From Hymenobacter sublimis (GTDB lineage: Bacteria > Bacteroidota > Bacteroidia > Cytophagales > Hymenobacteraceae), in contig NZ_CP095848.1 in the NCBI RefSeq assembly GCF_023101345.1, positions 3,498,001 to 3,562,000 on the forward strand: a stretch of 64,000 nt of DNA, written 5' to 3'. The first letter of the stretch is position 1. Every line of letters begins with the position of its first letter. Shown here piece after piece: positions 43,974-54,504 of the stretch. The translations under genes were made by a program, and so were the position numbers. The notes under the pieces were generated by a model. That model saw nothing but the letters and a program-made list of their open reading frames with translations. It was not told where the DNA came from and searched no databases.

Positions 43974-45182
43974 ATGAATCCCTACCTCATTCGCCTTGCC
44001 CAGATTAGCCAACAGCCTAGCCGCCGTATCATCGGCCTAATGTCGGGGACTTCCCTGGATGGGCTGGACGTAGCGCTCTGTCGGGTGCAGGGGCATGGGC
44101 CAGGTACTCAACTGGAGCTAGAGCAGTTTACGACGGTGCCGTATTCAAATGAGGTGCGCGAACGAATACGAGAGGTGTTTGCGCGGGAGCAGGTTAGCTT
44201 GGAGCACTTGACGCTGCTGCACCCCTGGCTGGGCCGCCTGCACGCCCACCTAGTGCTAGAATGCCTACGGGAATGGCACGTGCCCGCGAGTGAAGTGGAC
44301 TTGATAGCCAGCCATGGCCAAACTATCTACCACGCTCCCCAACACCAGCACCAACGCCCCGACTTTCCGCTAAACGCCACCTTGCAGCTAGGTGACGGCG
44401 ACCATGTAGCCGTGCTGACGGGCATTATCACGCTCAGCGACTTTCGGCAGAAGCATATTGCCGGTGGTGGGGAAGGTGCCCCGCTGGCAGCTTACGGAGA
44501 CTACTTGCTGCTGAGCAGTGCCACTGAGGAACGGCTGTTACTAAACCTGGGCGGCATTGCAAACTTCACCTACCTGCCCCGCACTGGTCAGGATGCCAGC
44601 ACAGCATTCAGCACTGATACTGGCCCCGGCAATACCCTACTCGATGCCACCGTGCGGGCCCATCGGCCAGCTCTGGCTTACGACGAGGATGGGCGCCTGG
44701 CCGCTGCTGGGCACGTGCACTTAGGTCTGCTGGCCGCGTTGCTAGAGCATCCTTTTTTCTCGGCTCCGGTACCTAAAACCACGGGCCCGGAGCTTTTCAG
44801 CCCCGCCTACTTGTACCGGGCCCAACAGCTTACTGCTACCACTGCCCTAGGCTTGGAAGACACACTGGCGACTCTCACGGAATGTAGTGCGCTGGGAGTA
44901 GCGCGCGCGGTTACGCAGGCGTTCGGAGACCGGCCAGAACTAGCGGTGTATATGAGCGGCGGCGGGGCGCATAACCCTACCTTGCGGGCTGCCTTGCAGC
45001 GGCACTTGCCGGGCTGTAGTTTAGCTACCACCCAGGCGCTGGGCATGTTGCCAGATGCCAAGGAAGCTATTCTGTTTGCGGTGCTGGCCAATGAGGCTGT
45101 AGCTGGCCAGCCCGTAAGCCTAGGGGCGGGCCGGCAGCGGGTACCGGCCGTTAGTATGGGGAAGATTTCGCTACCAGGGTAA
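43974..45182 (+). CDS. anmK: anhydro-N-acetylmuramic acid kinase
   Basis: A 402-residue sugar kinase of peptidoglycan recycling; it opens the 1,6-anhydro ring of anhydro-MurNAc while phosphorylating it with ATP. The N-terminal GLMSGTSLDGLDVALCRV (from G21) is the family signature. LIASHGQTIYH, LNLGGIANFTYLP and STDTGPGNTLLDA continue the pattern, and MSGGGAHNPTL near the C-terminus is the second nucleotide loop. Length is somewhat greater than E. coli (369). The gene stands alone between hscA and a convergent small exported protein gene. Confidence 0.96.
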   Translation: MNPYLIRLAQISQQPSRRIIGLMSGTSLDGLDVALCRVQGHGPGTQLELEQFTTVPYSNEVRERIREVFAREQVSLEHLTLLHPWLGRLHAHLVLECLREWHVPASEVDLIASHGQTIYHAPQHQHQRPDFPLNATLQLGDGDHVAVLTGIITLSDFRQKHIAGGGEGAPLAAYGDYLLLSSATEERLLLNLGGIANFTYLPRTGQDASTAFSTDTGPGNTLLDATVRAHRPALAYDEDGRLAAAGHVHLGLLAALLEHPFFSAPVPKTTGPELFSPAYLYRAQQLTATTALGLEDTLATLTECSALGVARAVTQAFGDRPELAVYMSGGGAHNPTLRAALQRHLPGCSLATTQALGMLPDAKEAILFAVLANEAVAGQPVSLGAGRQRVPAVSMGKISLPG

Positions 45183-45260
45183 CGAAAGCTCTTAGCTGCG
45201 CTAGAGCAGCACTGCACAACAGCACGCGCCCAAGAGACTACCACTGCGGTAGCAGCGGCG

Positions 45261-45719
45261 CTATTGGTTGGTAACGGGTTGCAAGGGTATCAGGCCGAAC
45301 CCCTGCACCTGCCGGGCGGTAGAGTCGCGAAAGGTAACGTCGAGCTGGAAGTGGGGCAGGCGCCGGAGCGTATCGGCCCGGAAAGAAAAAGCCACGAAGG
45401 GCTGGGGCGTTTCGGCCCCGCGCAGCCGGTAGCCCAGCTTGTAAAGGTCAATAACCGGTCCGTAGTGCTGGCTTTGGGCAACGAAGGGCTGGGCAGCGGC
45501 TTGAAACTGTTCTACCGAGAGGCCCTGTCGGGTTTCGGGCGCCAGGCATTGGTAGGCAGTAGCCCACTCGCCCCGCACGATGGCTACCAGAAACCGGCGG
45601 GCTACCTGTATCTGCGAGGGTGGAGTCTGGCTTGATGTGGCTAGCAGCGGGCAGGCCAGCAGCAACACAAACAGCAGTGCCCGGCGCAGGACCAAGGCTA
45701 TAGTCTGGTCGTTCTTCAT
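45261..45719 (-). CDS. small exported protein, possibly NTF2-like
   Basis: A 152-residue protein with a hydrophobic N-terminus (ALLFVLLLACPLLATSS) that is a signal peptide or anchor. The rest (QVARRFLVAIVRGEWATAYQCL... FQAAAQPFVAQSQHYGPVIDL) recalls the DUF3887/DUF4019 NTF2-like group of small periplasmic proteins, but no motif fixes the family. The start MKNDQTIALVLRR at 45719 is chosen over a frame 8 codons longer. It lies 38 bases from the FtsB-like gene's stop on the same strand. Confidence 0.55.
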   Translation of the reverse strand: MKNDQTIALVLRRALLFVLLLACPLLATSSQTPPSQIQVARRFLVAIVRGEWATAYQCLAPETRQGLSVEQFQAAAQPFVAQSQHYGPVIDLYKLGYRLRGAETPQPFVAFSFRADTLRRLPHFQLDVTFRDSTARQVQGFGLIPLQPVTNQ

Positions 45720-45757
45720 CGCCTGACCCGTGGCAACTACCACGCCACAACTACTGT

Positions 45758-46078
45758 CTATTCCGGCTCCTTGGCCTGCGGAACCAGTACAAATACATCC
45801 TCGCCCGGACGCTTCATAATGTATTTCTCGCGGGCAAATTTCTCCAGCAGCTCCGGGCTGCTGAGCAGCTCGGCCCGGTCTTTCTTCACCTTATCAATTT
45901 CCCGCAGGTAGTACTCCTTGTCGTTCTGCAGCTCCTGCCACTTGGCGTACATATCGTACTGCTTCAGGAAGTCGTTGGCATCGAATAGAAACATCCAGAC
46001 CAGGAAGCTCAGGCCCGCCAGAAAGTAAAAGCTGCGCAGAAAGCGCGGCACACGCTCAAGAATATCAGAGAAGCCCAT
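45758..46078 (-). CDS. FtsB/DivIC-type septum formation initiator
   Basis: A 106-residue bitopic membrane protein. One transmembrane segment (YFLAGLSFLVWMFLF, about residues 18-32) is followed by a periplasmic coiled coil (KWQELQNDKEYYLREIDKVK to ELLEKFAREKYIMK). LEKFAREKYIMKRPGEDV matches the C-terminal helix of DivIC/FtsB, which bridges FtsL and the septal cell-wall synthases in the divisome. In other bacteria it often sits directly after eno; here the giant adhesin gene separates them. Confidence 0.92.
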   Translation of the reverse strand: MGFSDILERVPRFLRSFYFLAGLSFLVWMFLFDANDFLKQYDMYAKWQELQNDKEYYLREIDKVKKDRAELLSSPELLEKFAREKYIMKRPGEDVFVLVPQAKEPE

Positions 46079-46082
46079 AGCT

Positions 46083-46090
46083 CAAATATA
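46083..46090 (-). promoter_or_regulatory. -7 promoter element for the divisome gene
   Basis: TATATTTG on the minus strand, exact TAnnTTTG, four bases before the ATG at 46078. The leader would be extremely short, or the match may be chance. Confidence 0.4.
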
Positions 46091-46148
46091 CTGAACAAAC
46101 GCGGCCGGTTGTATGTCGGGCTACTGCCGCGCCTTTACTTCTACACCC

Positions 46149-46193
46149 AAGCAAAACGCCCACCCAACAGCACGTTGGGTGGGCGTTTTGCTT
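46149..46193 (-). terminator. 20-bp perfect hairpin after the CARDB adhesin gene
   Basis: Arms 46149-46168 and 46174-46193 are exact reverse complements around AGCAC, 23 bases past the adhesin stop on the minus strand. Stem ends carry A4/T4 runs. Confidence 0.88.
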
Positions 46194-46215
46194 AGCTGAT
46201 TAATTAACCTCAGTG

Positions 46216-49200
46216 CTACTCTATCACGATTCGACGGGTGGCGTGCAGGCCAGCTCCGCTCAAGCGCAACAGGTACACTCCCGGGCTTAGCGGGCGGGTA
46301 TCGAAGCTAACTGGCGCTAAGGCTCCGGTCAGCGGTACGTCGCGCCGGGCTACTTCCTGGCCGATAGAGTTAATCAGCGTGGCCTGGGCAGTTTTGCCGT
46401 TTGGCGTACCGGTCAACTTAACGCGCAGCTGCGCCTCTGTTCCCACCGGGTTAGGATATACCTGGAGCGTAAAGCCCTGCAGCTGCTCGTCGGGAGTGCC
46501 CTGCACAATGGTGACGCTCAGGGGCTGAGAAACTACGTTATTGGTTTCGCTGGCCTCAGTTACAGCCGAGGCCTGGTCGGCCACGAAGAGCACGTGGTAG
46601 CTACCCGTTGCGGTGCCGGCCGGAATAAGTACCAGCGCCAAGGAAGGGGTAGCACTACCCGCTACCATGCCGCCGGCCGCTGCCGTACCCAACAGCACGT
46701 CGTTGCTGCTCAGTACATTGTCCGTTGATAAGTAGTAACCCGTCGTGCTAGCCGTAGCGGCAGCGGAGCCCTGATTAGCCAGCAGGCAGCTAATGCCCAG
46801 GTTGTTGCCGGCCACAATGCTGGCGCTTTGCAGAGCCGGCTGCAGAATGACCAAGTCGGGGCGGGCCGCGCCCACGCTCACGGCGGAACTGGTTACGTTG
46901 TTGGTTTCGTTGGTTTCCGCTACGGCATTTAGCGGGTCTACCACGTGTAGCACGTAGTACTGTCCGGTAGCGGTGCTAGCCGGAATGGTTACCGACAACC
47001 CGCGCGTGGCGCTTTGCCCACCGCTGATGGAAACACCACCGGTAGCCCCCAACGATACATCATTAGTGCTGAAAGAGTTGTCAGTGGAGAGGTAGTACCC
47101 CACGGCGCTGCTGCCGGCCACGCCGGTACCCGTGTTGTTTACTACGGTGCTCATCACAACGGTGCCGCCGGCAGTGGCCGCCGTAGGCGTTGCGGTAGGC
47201 TGCTGCGGTACCAAATCAACGGGGCCGGTAGTGCCGCCCACGCACGATATGGTAGCCTCGAAGCCATCCGAGGTGTAGCTTCCGTCGCTGAGGAAGGCAA
47301 CAGTCAAGGCACCGGTGTTGTTGTTAATGGAGGGAGAGGCTACCACGGTACCGGGGTTGCTGCTGTAGTAGCCCAGCATGGGTGAGCTAGTGTTGGGGCC
47401 ATCGTACACAATCAGCCGGTCGCAGCAGGTTTCCAGGTTCAGGTAGCTGAATGTGAGCTGCACCCGCCCGCCGGTAGTACCCGGGAGGATGGTCAGGGCG
47501 CCGTTGGAGTTATTGACGTAGTTACCCGTGCCCCCGTTGTCATAGATGGTTCCGCTGCAGGCAGTTATGCTATTCGTGCCGAATTGTGGTACGACTATTC
47601 CGCTGAAAGGCGCCGTGACTATGAAACTCACTGAGGCTACGTTGTTGGTTTCAATGGTTTCTGTTTCCTGGCTTAGGTGGTCGGCCACGAACAAGATGTA
47701 GTAGTTGCCCGCCGCGGTAGTTGCCGGAATAGTCAGGAAGCTGGAGCGGCCAGAGTAGTCATTAGCCGGCAGATATCCGCCCGTAGCGGAGCCCAGCAGC
47801 ACATCGGTGGTGTTGAATACGGCGTCCGTCGACAGATAAAAGCCGACGCTGCTGGTGCTGGCCGCTGTGGTGCCCTGGTTAACGACGGTGGAGTAAACGT
47901 TTACTCCCGTGCCCGGCGCCCCGGTAGTCCGCGACATCGAGGTCTGGCTGACAATTAAGTCGACCCCGGCCGGCACCACGCGCAGAATAGCGGAGGCCAC
48001 GTTGTTGGTTTCGTTGGTTTCTGTTTCCTGACTCAGGTAATCGGCCACGAACAGCAGGTAGTAGGTACCCACAGCCGTGTTAGCGGGCACGGTAAGTGAG
48101 CCGTACCGGTTGCTGGATGCATTGCCGCTCAGGCTGCTGCCCGGGCTGTTCCCGATCAGGACGTCACTGGCGTCGAGTACAGTGTTGCTGGACAGGTAGT
48201 AGCCAACCGTAGCATTGGTAGCTACCGCGTTGCCGGTGTTCGTTATGTAGCTGCTCACCGTGAACGTGTTGCCGGGCGCTACGTTGGAATTACCCAGGTA
48301 AGGCTGCTGTATAGTCAAGTCGATAGTAGGCACGACTACCTGCAGGGCCACGGCCCGCACGTTATTGGCTTCGTTGGTCTCCGTTACCTGGTTGAGGTAA
48401 TCGGCCACGAACAGCACGTAGTAGGTGCCCGCAGCCAGCGGCGAGGGAAGCGTGAAGGCCCCGTATATCGAATATCCTTGGCTACCCCCTAATCCGGGCA
48501 CCTGGTTGCTGGTCAGCGACACGTCATTAGCGCTCCACACGGCATCCGTCGACAAGTATACCCCCTGGCCCGAAGTCTGCGCCGCGGTATTGCCCTGGTT
48601 GTACACGTTGGAGCTGTAGTTGATGTAGGCGCCAGCTACTGGAGTGGTTTGGCTCAACTGGGCTTGGTTAACAACCAAATCCAGGCTGGGCGGCACCACC
48701 GTAAGGGCAACCGCCGATACGTTGTTGGTTTCGTTGCTTTCCGTAACTACGCTCTGGTAATCAGCCACGAACAGGATGTAGTAATTACCCGGCTGGGTAT
48801 TGGCGGGCAGGTTCGTGGAAGAGCTCCGGTACTGAGGGTAGTTAGGGGAAAGCTGGCTACCGAAGGAAGAAGTCAACAGCTGGTCGGCAGCATCTAGGGT
48901 AGTGTTGCTGGACAAGTAAAAGCCTACGCTGCTGTTAGACGCAATAGTATTGCCCTGATTTTGAATGGTGCAGGAAAGGTTTAGCACGCTGCCAGGCGAC
49001 GTGGTTGTGTTATTTATGGCTGCTTGCTGAATTAGTAGGTCCACGGAAGGCGGCAAAATATTCAGCGAAACAGCTGCTACGTTGTTGGCCTCGTTGCTCT
49101 CTGATACCGTATTTAAATGGTCGGCCGCGAAAAGCACGTAGTAGTTGCCGGGCATGATGTTGCTGGACAAGGTAGCCGAAGCCGTCCGGTAGGAGCTTTG

Positions 49201-49875
49201 GTTGGAAGGCAGCGGCCCACCTTGAGAACTACTCAGCAACACATCGGCCGCGTCCAGGGTAGCATCCGTGGAAAGGTAATAGCCCACCGTGCTACTCACA
49301 GCGGAAGCCGCGGCTAGGTTATACACTGAGCAGCTCAGTTGCAGGTTGCCACCAGCCACGGCTGCCAGGGGCTGCACCGCAGCGGCCTGCACTGCCAAAT
49401 CGGCCTGCGGCACAGTCGTCACGCACGATACGTTGGCCGCAAAACCGCCGTACTGCCCGTAACTGTCACTGGTAAAGCGAAGCGTAAGCGAGCCGTTGCT
49501 AGTAGTAGCGTATACTGTGCCTGGGTTGTAATCGAAGATGCCAATAACGGGAGCAGCCGTGCTGGCACCATCGTAAATCGTGAGTCGGTCGTAGCTCGAC
49601 TCCACCATCATGGAGGAAAATTCCAGCTTGATTTTGTTACCTGCCACGGCCGGCGTTAGGGTTACTGTGCCGTTGGCGTACGCGGAGTACACCCCGTTGG
49701 GGCCACCATCATCATATAAGGTACCACTGCAGGTAGTATAGCTGGCGGAGCCACTAGCCGGCATCAGGTAGGTTTGGGCCGAGGCCGCCAGTTGTCCCCA
49801 CCAGAGCAGGAGCGCCAGCAAGCCAAGGCGCCGACCCGTTAGGCCCTGCAGAAAACGAGAATAGAGTTGCATCAT
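46216..49875 (-). CDS. giant secreted CARDB/CUB-like adhesin with T9SS sorting domain
   Basis: A 1219-residue cell-surface or secreted protein. The signal peptide ends near SAQ at residue 34. A CUB-like domain (ACSGTLYDDGG-type; about 35-140) is followed by five CARDB-type beta repeats, a second CUB-like domain (about 745-870, ACSGTIYDNGG), two more CARDB repeats, and a sorting domain from about 1140 (LQVYPNPVGTE...LSPGVYLLRL). Each CARDB unit starts like PDLVI/VDLLIQQ and ends like VTETNEANNV. At DNA level the repeat unit is exactly 360 bases. CARDB proteins bind cells or polymers; no ligand is known here. The second of two adjacent ATGs is also possible. Confidence 0.93.
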   Translation of the reverse strand: MMQLYSRFLQGLTGRRLGLLALLLWWGQLAASAQTYLMPASGSASYTTCSGTLYDDGGPNGVYSAYANGTVTLTPAVAGNKIKLEFSSMMVESSYDRLTIYDGASTAAPVIGIFDYNPGTVYATTSNGSLTLRFTSDSYGQYGGFAANVSCVTTVPQADLAVQAAAVQPLAAVAGGNLQLSCSVYNLAAASAVSSTVGYYLSTDATLDAADVLLSSSQGGPLPSNQSSYRTASATLSSNIMPGNYYVLFAADHLNTVSESNEANNVAAVSLNILPPSVDLLIQQAAINNTTTSPGSVLNLSCTIQNQGNTIASNSSVGFYLSSNTTLDAADQLLTSSFGSQLSPNYPQYRSSSTNLPANTQPGNYYILFVADYQSVVTESNETNNVSAVALTVVPPSLDLVVNQAQLSQTTPVAGAYINYSSNVYNQGNTAAQTSGQGVYLSTDAVWSANDVSLTSNQVPGLGGSQGYSIYGAFTLPSPLAAGTYYVLFVADYLNQVTETNEANNVRAVALQVVVPTIDLTIQQPYLGNSNVAPGNTFTVSSYITNTGNAVATNATVGYYLSSNTVLDASDVLIGNSPGSSLSGNASSNRYGSLTVPANTAVGTYYLLFVADYLSQETETNETNNVASAILRVVPAGVDLIVSQTSMSRTTGAPGTGVNVYSTVVNQGTTAASTSSVGFYLSTDAVFNTTDVLLGSATGGYLPANDYSGRSSFLTIPATTAAGNYYILFVADHLSQETETIETNNVASVSFIVTAPFSGIVVPQFGTNSITACSGTIYDNGGTGNYVNNSNGALTILPGTTGGRVQLTFSYLNLETCCDRLIVYDGPNTSSPMLGYYSSNPGTVVASPSINNNTGALTVAFLSDGSYTSDGFEATISCVGGTTGPVDLVPQQPTATPTAATAGGTVVMSTVVNNTGTGVAGSSAVGYYLSTDNSFSTNDVSLGATGGVSISGGQSATRGLSVTIPASTATGQYYVLHVVDPLNAVAETNETNNVTSSAVSVGAARPDLVILQPALQSASIVAGNNLGISCLLANQGSAAATASTTGYYLSTDNVLSSNDVLLGTAAAGGMVAGSATPSLALVLIPAGTATGSYHVLFVADQASAVTEASETNNVVSQPLSVTIVQGTPDEQLQGFTLQVYPNPVGTEAQLRVKLTGTPNGKTAQATLINSIGQEVARRDVPLTGALAPVSFDTRPLSPGVYLLRLSGAGLHATRRIVIE

Positions 49876-50254
49876 AGAGTAACTAGAATGTGAAAAGCAA
49901 AGAAAGTCCGGCACCGATAGCGGAGCCACGTATTCGCAAGGCGCTTCGTAAGCAAGCTGCCCACCAAAGGGTAGGCAAGAGAAAGCAACGCAGTGAGGTC
50001 AGAAGTGGCCAACTAAACAGCATCAGCTACCCGTTAGCGTGGATAAGAGGGCGTGCTTGCCCCTGATGGTTGTACAAGAATAGTAGCGGAGGTATATGTA
50101 GAGGAGGTTTGGGCACTTCACCTGCAGCTTACTCAACTACAGATATCCGAGTAGCGCTTGGTAGCGAATAGCTTATGACAGCCAAATATAGAAGAAAGCC
50201 GCCGAATGCAAGTGCATCCGGCGGCTTTCTAAAGTACTATCTGACAGGAATCAA
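49876..50254. other. intergenic region of about 380 bases
   Basis: No gene is seen. It holds the leader of the adhesin gene and, at its right end, the enolase terminator at 50193-50230. No exact TAnnTTTG element was found for the adhesin. Confidence 0.55.
50193..50230 (-). terminator. hairpin terminator of eno
   Basis: A 12-bp perfect stem AGAAAGCCGCCG / CGGCGGCTTTCT with an inner ATGCA/TGCAT pair, 25 bases past the eno stop. Confidence 0.88.
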
Positions 50255-51553
<1,299 letters not shown>

Positions 51554-51554
51554 T

Positions 51555-51562
51555 CAAAGCTA
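51555..51562 (-). promoter_or_regulatory. -7 promoter element for eno
   Basis: TAGCTTTG on the minus strand, exact TAnnTTTG, 28 bases before the ATG at 51526. No -33 TTTG is evident at 19-21 bases upstream. Confidence 0.5.
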
Positions 51563-51776
51563 GCAACAGCCTGCCTGGCCATTGCGCCGCAAGGTAAAAA
51601 TTAGCCCCGACCTTTCACCCTCAGAATTTAGCCTTCCTACAAAGCTTTCAACTGAGTACTCCCCTACCCTTCCAGCTAGCAGCAAACTTCCGCTGGCCAA
51701 ACCTCGATGTGCATTGATAAAGGCGGTTGACATGGTCGTCTCCTTTCACAGTACGCCCGCCAAGACCTCTAAAAGA

Positions 51777-51809
51777 AAAGGGGATGCTCCTATTAGGAAC
51801 ATCCCCTTT
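51777..51809 (-). terminator. hairpin terminator of rplQ
   Basis: A 15-position stem with one mismatch (AAAGGGGATG, TCCT and complements) around ATT, 21 bases past the rplQ stop on the minus strand. Confidence 0.85.
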
Positions 51810-51830
51810 GAAAAGCAGAATCAGCTGAGC

Positions 51831-52412
51831 TTACGAAGCAGCTTCCTCGTCAGCTTTGGCCTCGTCGCGGGTCTCGCCTTCCTGAACCGTGGTGGTAGCA
51901 GTGTCAGCAGGAGCAGCCGTTTCAACTACGGCAGCGGGAGCAACGGCTTCCCCAGCGGCAGGAGCGTCAGCTTTTTTCTTGCTGCGCGAACGACGGGTAG
52001 TGGGAGCAGCAGCTTTGGCTTCGCCAGCAGTCTTAGCTTCCAGCAGAGTCTCATTGAAGTCAACCAACTCGATGATGCACATCTCAGCGTTGTCACCCAG
52101 ACGTACGTCGCTCAGCTTAATGATGCGGGTGTAACCACCGGGGCGGGTAGCAATTTTAGAAGCGACTGTGCCGAACAGCTCCTTCAAAGTCTCCTTGTTC
52201 TCCAGAACCGAGAACACCAGACGACGTGAGTGCGTGGTGTCATTTTTCGACTTGGTGAGCAGAGGCTCTACAAACTTGCGCAGTGCTTTGGCTTTGGCAA
52301 CCGTAGTCGTGATACGCTTGTGCAGGATCAGCGACGAGGCCATGTTCGAAAGCATGGCATTGCGGTGCGAGGCCGTGCGGCCGAGGTGGTTGATGGTTTT
52401 ACCGTGACGCAT
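51831..52412 (-). CDS. rplQ: 50S ribosomal protein L17
   Basis: A 193-residue large-subunit protein. The first ~120 residues are L17 core ([20 protein letters not shown], ending near [16 protein letters not shown] and later [15 protein letters not shown]). The last ~70 are an extra low-complexity tail rich in Ala, Glu and Thr with a basic RRSRSKKK cluster. E. coli L17 has 127 residues. The start at 52412 matches the family; 17 upstream in-frame codons are ignored. It has its own promoter-like element and a terminator from rpoA between. Confidence 0.97.
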   Translation of the reverse strand: MRHGKTINHLGRTASHRNAMLSNMASSLILHKRITTTVAKAKALRKFVEPLLTKSKNDTTHSRRLVFSVLENKETLKELFGTVASKIATRPGGYTRIIKLSDVRLGDNAEMCIIELVDFNETLLEAKTAGEAKAAAPTTRRSRSKKKADAPAAGEAVAPAAVVETAAPADTATTTVQEGETRDEAKADEEAAS

Positions 52413-52534
52413 AAAATGAAAAAAGGTGTGAGCTTGCGAACGACGACCACGGCGGAAGAACACTTACTAAGTTCTTCACATTAGAACCGTCGTCCCTTGG
52501 GGCCCACTAGTTATGAAAGTGTGAAAATGGAGTG

Positions 52535-52542
52535 CAAAGGTA
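52535..52542 (-). promoter_or_regulatory. -7 promoter element for rplQ
   Basis: TACCTTTG on the minus strand, exact TAnnTTTG, 122 bases before the rplQ ATG and directly below the rpoA hairpin. Confidence 0.48.
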
Positions 52543-52560
52543 GGAAATATGCCGACATGA

Positions 52561-52617
52561 AAAATGCGCTGAAGTGAAAATATGCTTATCGCACATTTCT
52601 CACTGTCAGCGCATTCT
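52561..52617 (-). terminator. long hairpin terminator after rpoA
   Basis: AATGCGCTGA pairs exactly with TCAGCGCATT, and the inner AGTGA with TCACT. On the minus strand the stem is followed by a T5 run. It lies about 15 bases past the rpoA stop, separating rpoA from rplQ. Confidence 0.8.
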
Positions 52618-52631
52618 CATTAGTCAGTAGC

Positions 52632-53621
52632 CTATTCTTCGTCGAGCTTGTACTTGCCCAGGTCCATCCCGAAGGTCAGGCCCTTTTCCTCAACGAGGTT
52701 TTCCAGCTCGGTCAGCGACTTCTTGCCGAAGTTGCGGAACTTCATCATGTCGGCCATGTCGAGCTGCACCAGGTCGCCGAGGGTTTTGATATCGGCGGCC
52801 TTTAGGCAGTTGTACGCACGCACGCTCAGGTCCATGTCCGCCAGCGGCGTCTTCAGAACTTTGCGCATGTGCAGCGTCTCCTCGTCCACGGTCTCCTCTT
52901 CTTCAGCTTTCGCCGTTTCGAAGGTCATGGTGCTGTCCGAGAACAGCATGAAGTGTTGAATTAGGATGTTGGCCGCACCCTTCAGCGCGTCCTCCGGGTG
53001 AATTGAACCGTCGGTGTGAATCTCGATGAGGAGCTTCTCGTAGTCGGTCTTCTGCTCAACACGGGTATTCTCAATGCTATACTTCACGTTCTTGATGGGC
53101 GTGAAGATGGCATCAATGGCAATTTGACCGAAAACCTGGTCAGCGGGCTTGTTCTCCTCAGCGGGAACGTAGCCACGGCCTTTCTGGATTGTGAACTCAA
53201 ACTCCAGCTCTACGCTAGGGTCCACGTTGCAGATAACCAAGTCCGGGTTCAATACCTGGAAACCGTTGGTGAACTTGTTGATGTCACCAGCCGAGAACGT
53301 GTCCTGACCTTTAACGCGCACCGTGATTTTGTCCTCGATGGCGTCGCTCACTTTCTTGAAGCGAACCTGCTTCAGGTTCAGAATGATTTCGGACATGTCC
53401 TCAATCACCCCTTCAATGGTCATGAACTCGTGCAGTACGCTGTTGGTGCGAACCGACGTGATGGCATAGCCCTCCAGCGACGACAGCAGGATGCGGCGCA
53501 GAGCGTTGCCGATCGTGACGCCGTAGCCTTTCTCCAGCGGTTTGAATTCAAACGTTCCGTAGAAGTCGTCGGATTTCTCCATTACTACCTTCTCCGGCAT
53601 TTGAAAAGCTAAGATTGACAT
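52632..53621 (-). CDS. rpoA: DNA-directed RNA polymerase subunit alpha
   Basis: A 329-residue subunit. The N-terminal assembly domain has [20 protein letters not shown] and [17 protein letters not shown]. The C-terminal domain (about residues 245-329) with [20 protein letters not shown] and [18 protein letters not shown] binds UP-element DNA and activators. Length and parts are normal. It follows rpsD with a hairpin and an inverted repeat between. Confidence 0.99.
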   Translation of the reverse strand: MSILAFQMPEKVVMEKSDDFYGTFEFKPLEKGYGVTIGNALRRILLSSLEGYAITSVRTNSVLHEFMTIEGVIEDMSEIILNLKQVRFKKVSDAIEDKITVRVKGQDTFSAGDINKFTNGFQVLNPDLVICNVDPSVELEFEFTIQKGRGYVPAEENKPADQVFGQIAIDAIFTPIKNVKYSIENTRVEQKTDYEKLLIEIHTDGSIHPEDALKGAANILIQHFMLFSDSTMTFETAKAEEEETVDEETLHMRKVLKTPLADMDLSVRAYNCLKAADIKTLGDLVQLDMADMMKFRNFGKKSLTELENLVEEKGLTFGMDLGKYKLDEE

Positions 53622-53645
53622 AAGTGGGGCGTTTGAAGTAGTGAA

Positions 53646-53697
53646 TAGCAGGCAGTAAGAACGCGGCCAAAATAGCCTAATTTCTTACCGCCTGCTA
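53646..53697 (-). promoter_or_regulatory. 16-bp inverted repeat ahead of rpoA, possible regulatory leader
   Basis: TAGCAGGCAGTAAGAA (53646-53661) pairs with TTCTTACCGCCTGCTA (53682-53697) with one mismatch, about 25 bases before the rpoA start. It could fold in the mRNA leader and serve autogenous control. Confidence 0.5.
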
Positions 53698-53738
53698 CCC
53701 AGTTCCAGTTATAACAAGGAAAAAAGTCGAAGCAGAGA

Positions 53739-53762
53739 AACGGCCCGGACTGCCGGGCCGTT
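53739..53762 (-). terminator. hairpin after rpsD
   Basis: AACGGCCCGG and CCGGGCCGTT form a perfect 10-bp stem with a 4-base loop, just below the rpsD stop. A T-rich stretch follows about 15 bases later. Confidence 0.6.
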
Positions 53763-53769
53763 CCAAAAA

Positions 53770-54375
53770 TTACTTCGAGTACAACTCGACGATGAGCTGT
53801 TCCGTGATTTTCTCCGGAATCAGTTCGCGCGAAGGGGCGCTGATGAACTTGCCCACCAGTTCCTTGCCATCCCACTCCAGCCACGAGAAAGCGCGGGCGT
53901 TGCGGGCGCTCAGGCTCGTCGTAATAGCCTCCAGCGACTTAGATTTTTCACGCACGGCAACAACGTCGCCAGCGCGCAGACGGTACGAAGCGATGTTCAC
54001 TACCTCTCCGTTAACAGTGATGTGCTTATGCAGAACGAGCTGACGAGCAGCACGGCGCGTAGGGGCAATGCCCAGACGGTATACCGTGTTATCCAAACGC
54101 GACTCCAGCAAAGCCAGCAGGTTGTCACCGGTGATACCGGGCAGGGTAGCTGCTTTGTGGAACAAGTTCTCGAATTGCTTTTCCAGTACGCCGTACATGT
54201 ACTTCACTTTCTGCTTCTCCATCAGCTGGACAGCGTACTCGCTTTGCTTCTTACGACGACCACGGCCATGCTGGCCGGGGGGGTATGCTTTCTTGGTGAG
54301 TGCCTTGCTCGGGCCGAAGATCGGCTCATTGAAGCGACGGGCAATCTTGGTTTTAGGACCAGTATAACGTGCCAT
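53770..54375 (-). CDS. rpsD: 30S ribosomal protein S4
   Basis: A 201-residue small-subunit assembly protein at the 16S rRNA 5' domain and mRNA entry. [20 protein letters not shown] opens it, and the S4 RNA-binding domain runs [38 protein letters not shown]. No Cys-rich zinc motif is present, so it is the zinc-free type. Confidence 0.99.
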   Translation of the reverse strand: MARYTGPKTKIARRFNEPIFGPSKALTKKAYPPGQHGRGRRKKQSEYAVQLMEKQKVKYMYGVLEKQFENLFHKAATLPGITGDNLLALLESRLDNTVYRLGIAPTRRAARQLVLHKHITVNGEVVNIASYRLRAGDVVAVREKSKSLEAITTSLSARNARAFSWLEWDGKELVGKFISAPSRELIPEKITEQLIVELYSK

Positions 54376-54412
54376 TTCAGGTTTGTTGAGTTGAGTGGGG
54401 GTTGAACTGCGC

Positions 54413-54471
54413 GTGTCGGGCTTCGGAGGCGCTCCTTGCAGGGGAGTAAAGGCGCATCAGAAACCCGACAC
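54413..54471 (-). promoter_or_regulatory. inverted repeat ahead of rpsD
   Basis: GTGTCGGG (54413-54420) and CCCGACAC (54464-54471) are exact complements around a 43-base loop in the gap between rpsK and rpsD. It may be a control structure; the evidence is the pairing alone. Confidence 0.35.
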
Positions 54472-54504
54472 CGGTGGCTAGCTTACGCCAGCCTGTCCAA
54501 GTAA

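Noticed and set aside
46216..49875. Possibility that the adhesin repeats are a tandem DNA artefact
   Set aside because: The repeats differ widely in sequence while keeping the same length, so they are not copies from misassembly.
53016..53612. Open frame of 198 codons opposite rpoA
   Set aside because: Shadow of a conserved gene; no motif seen.
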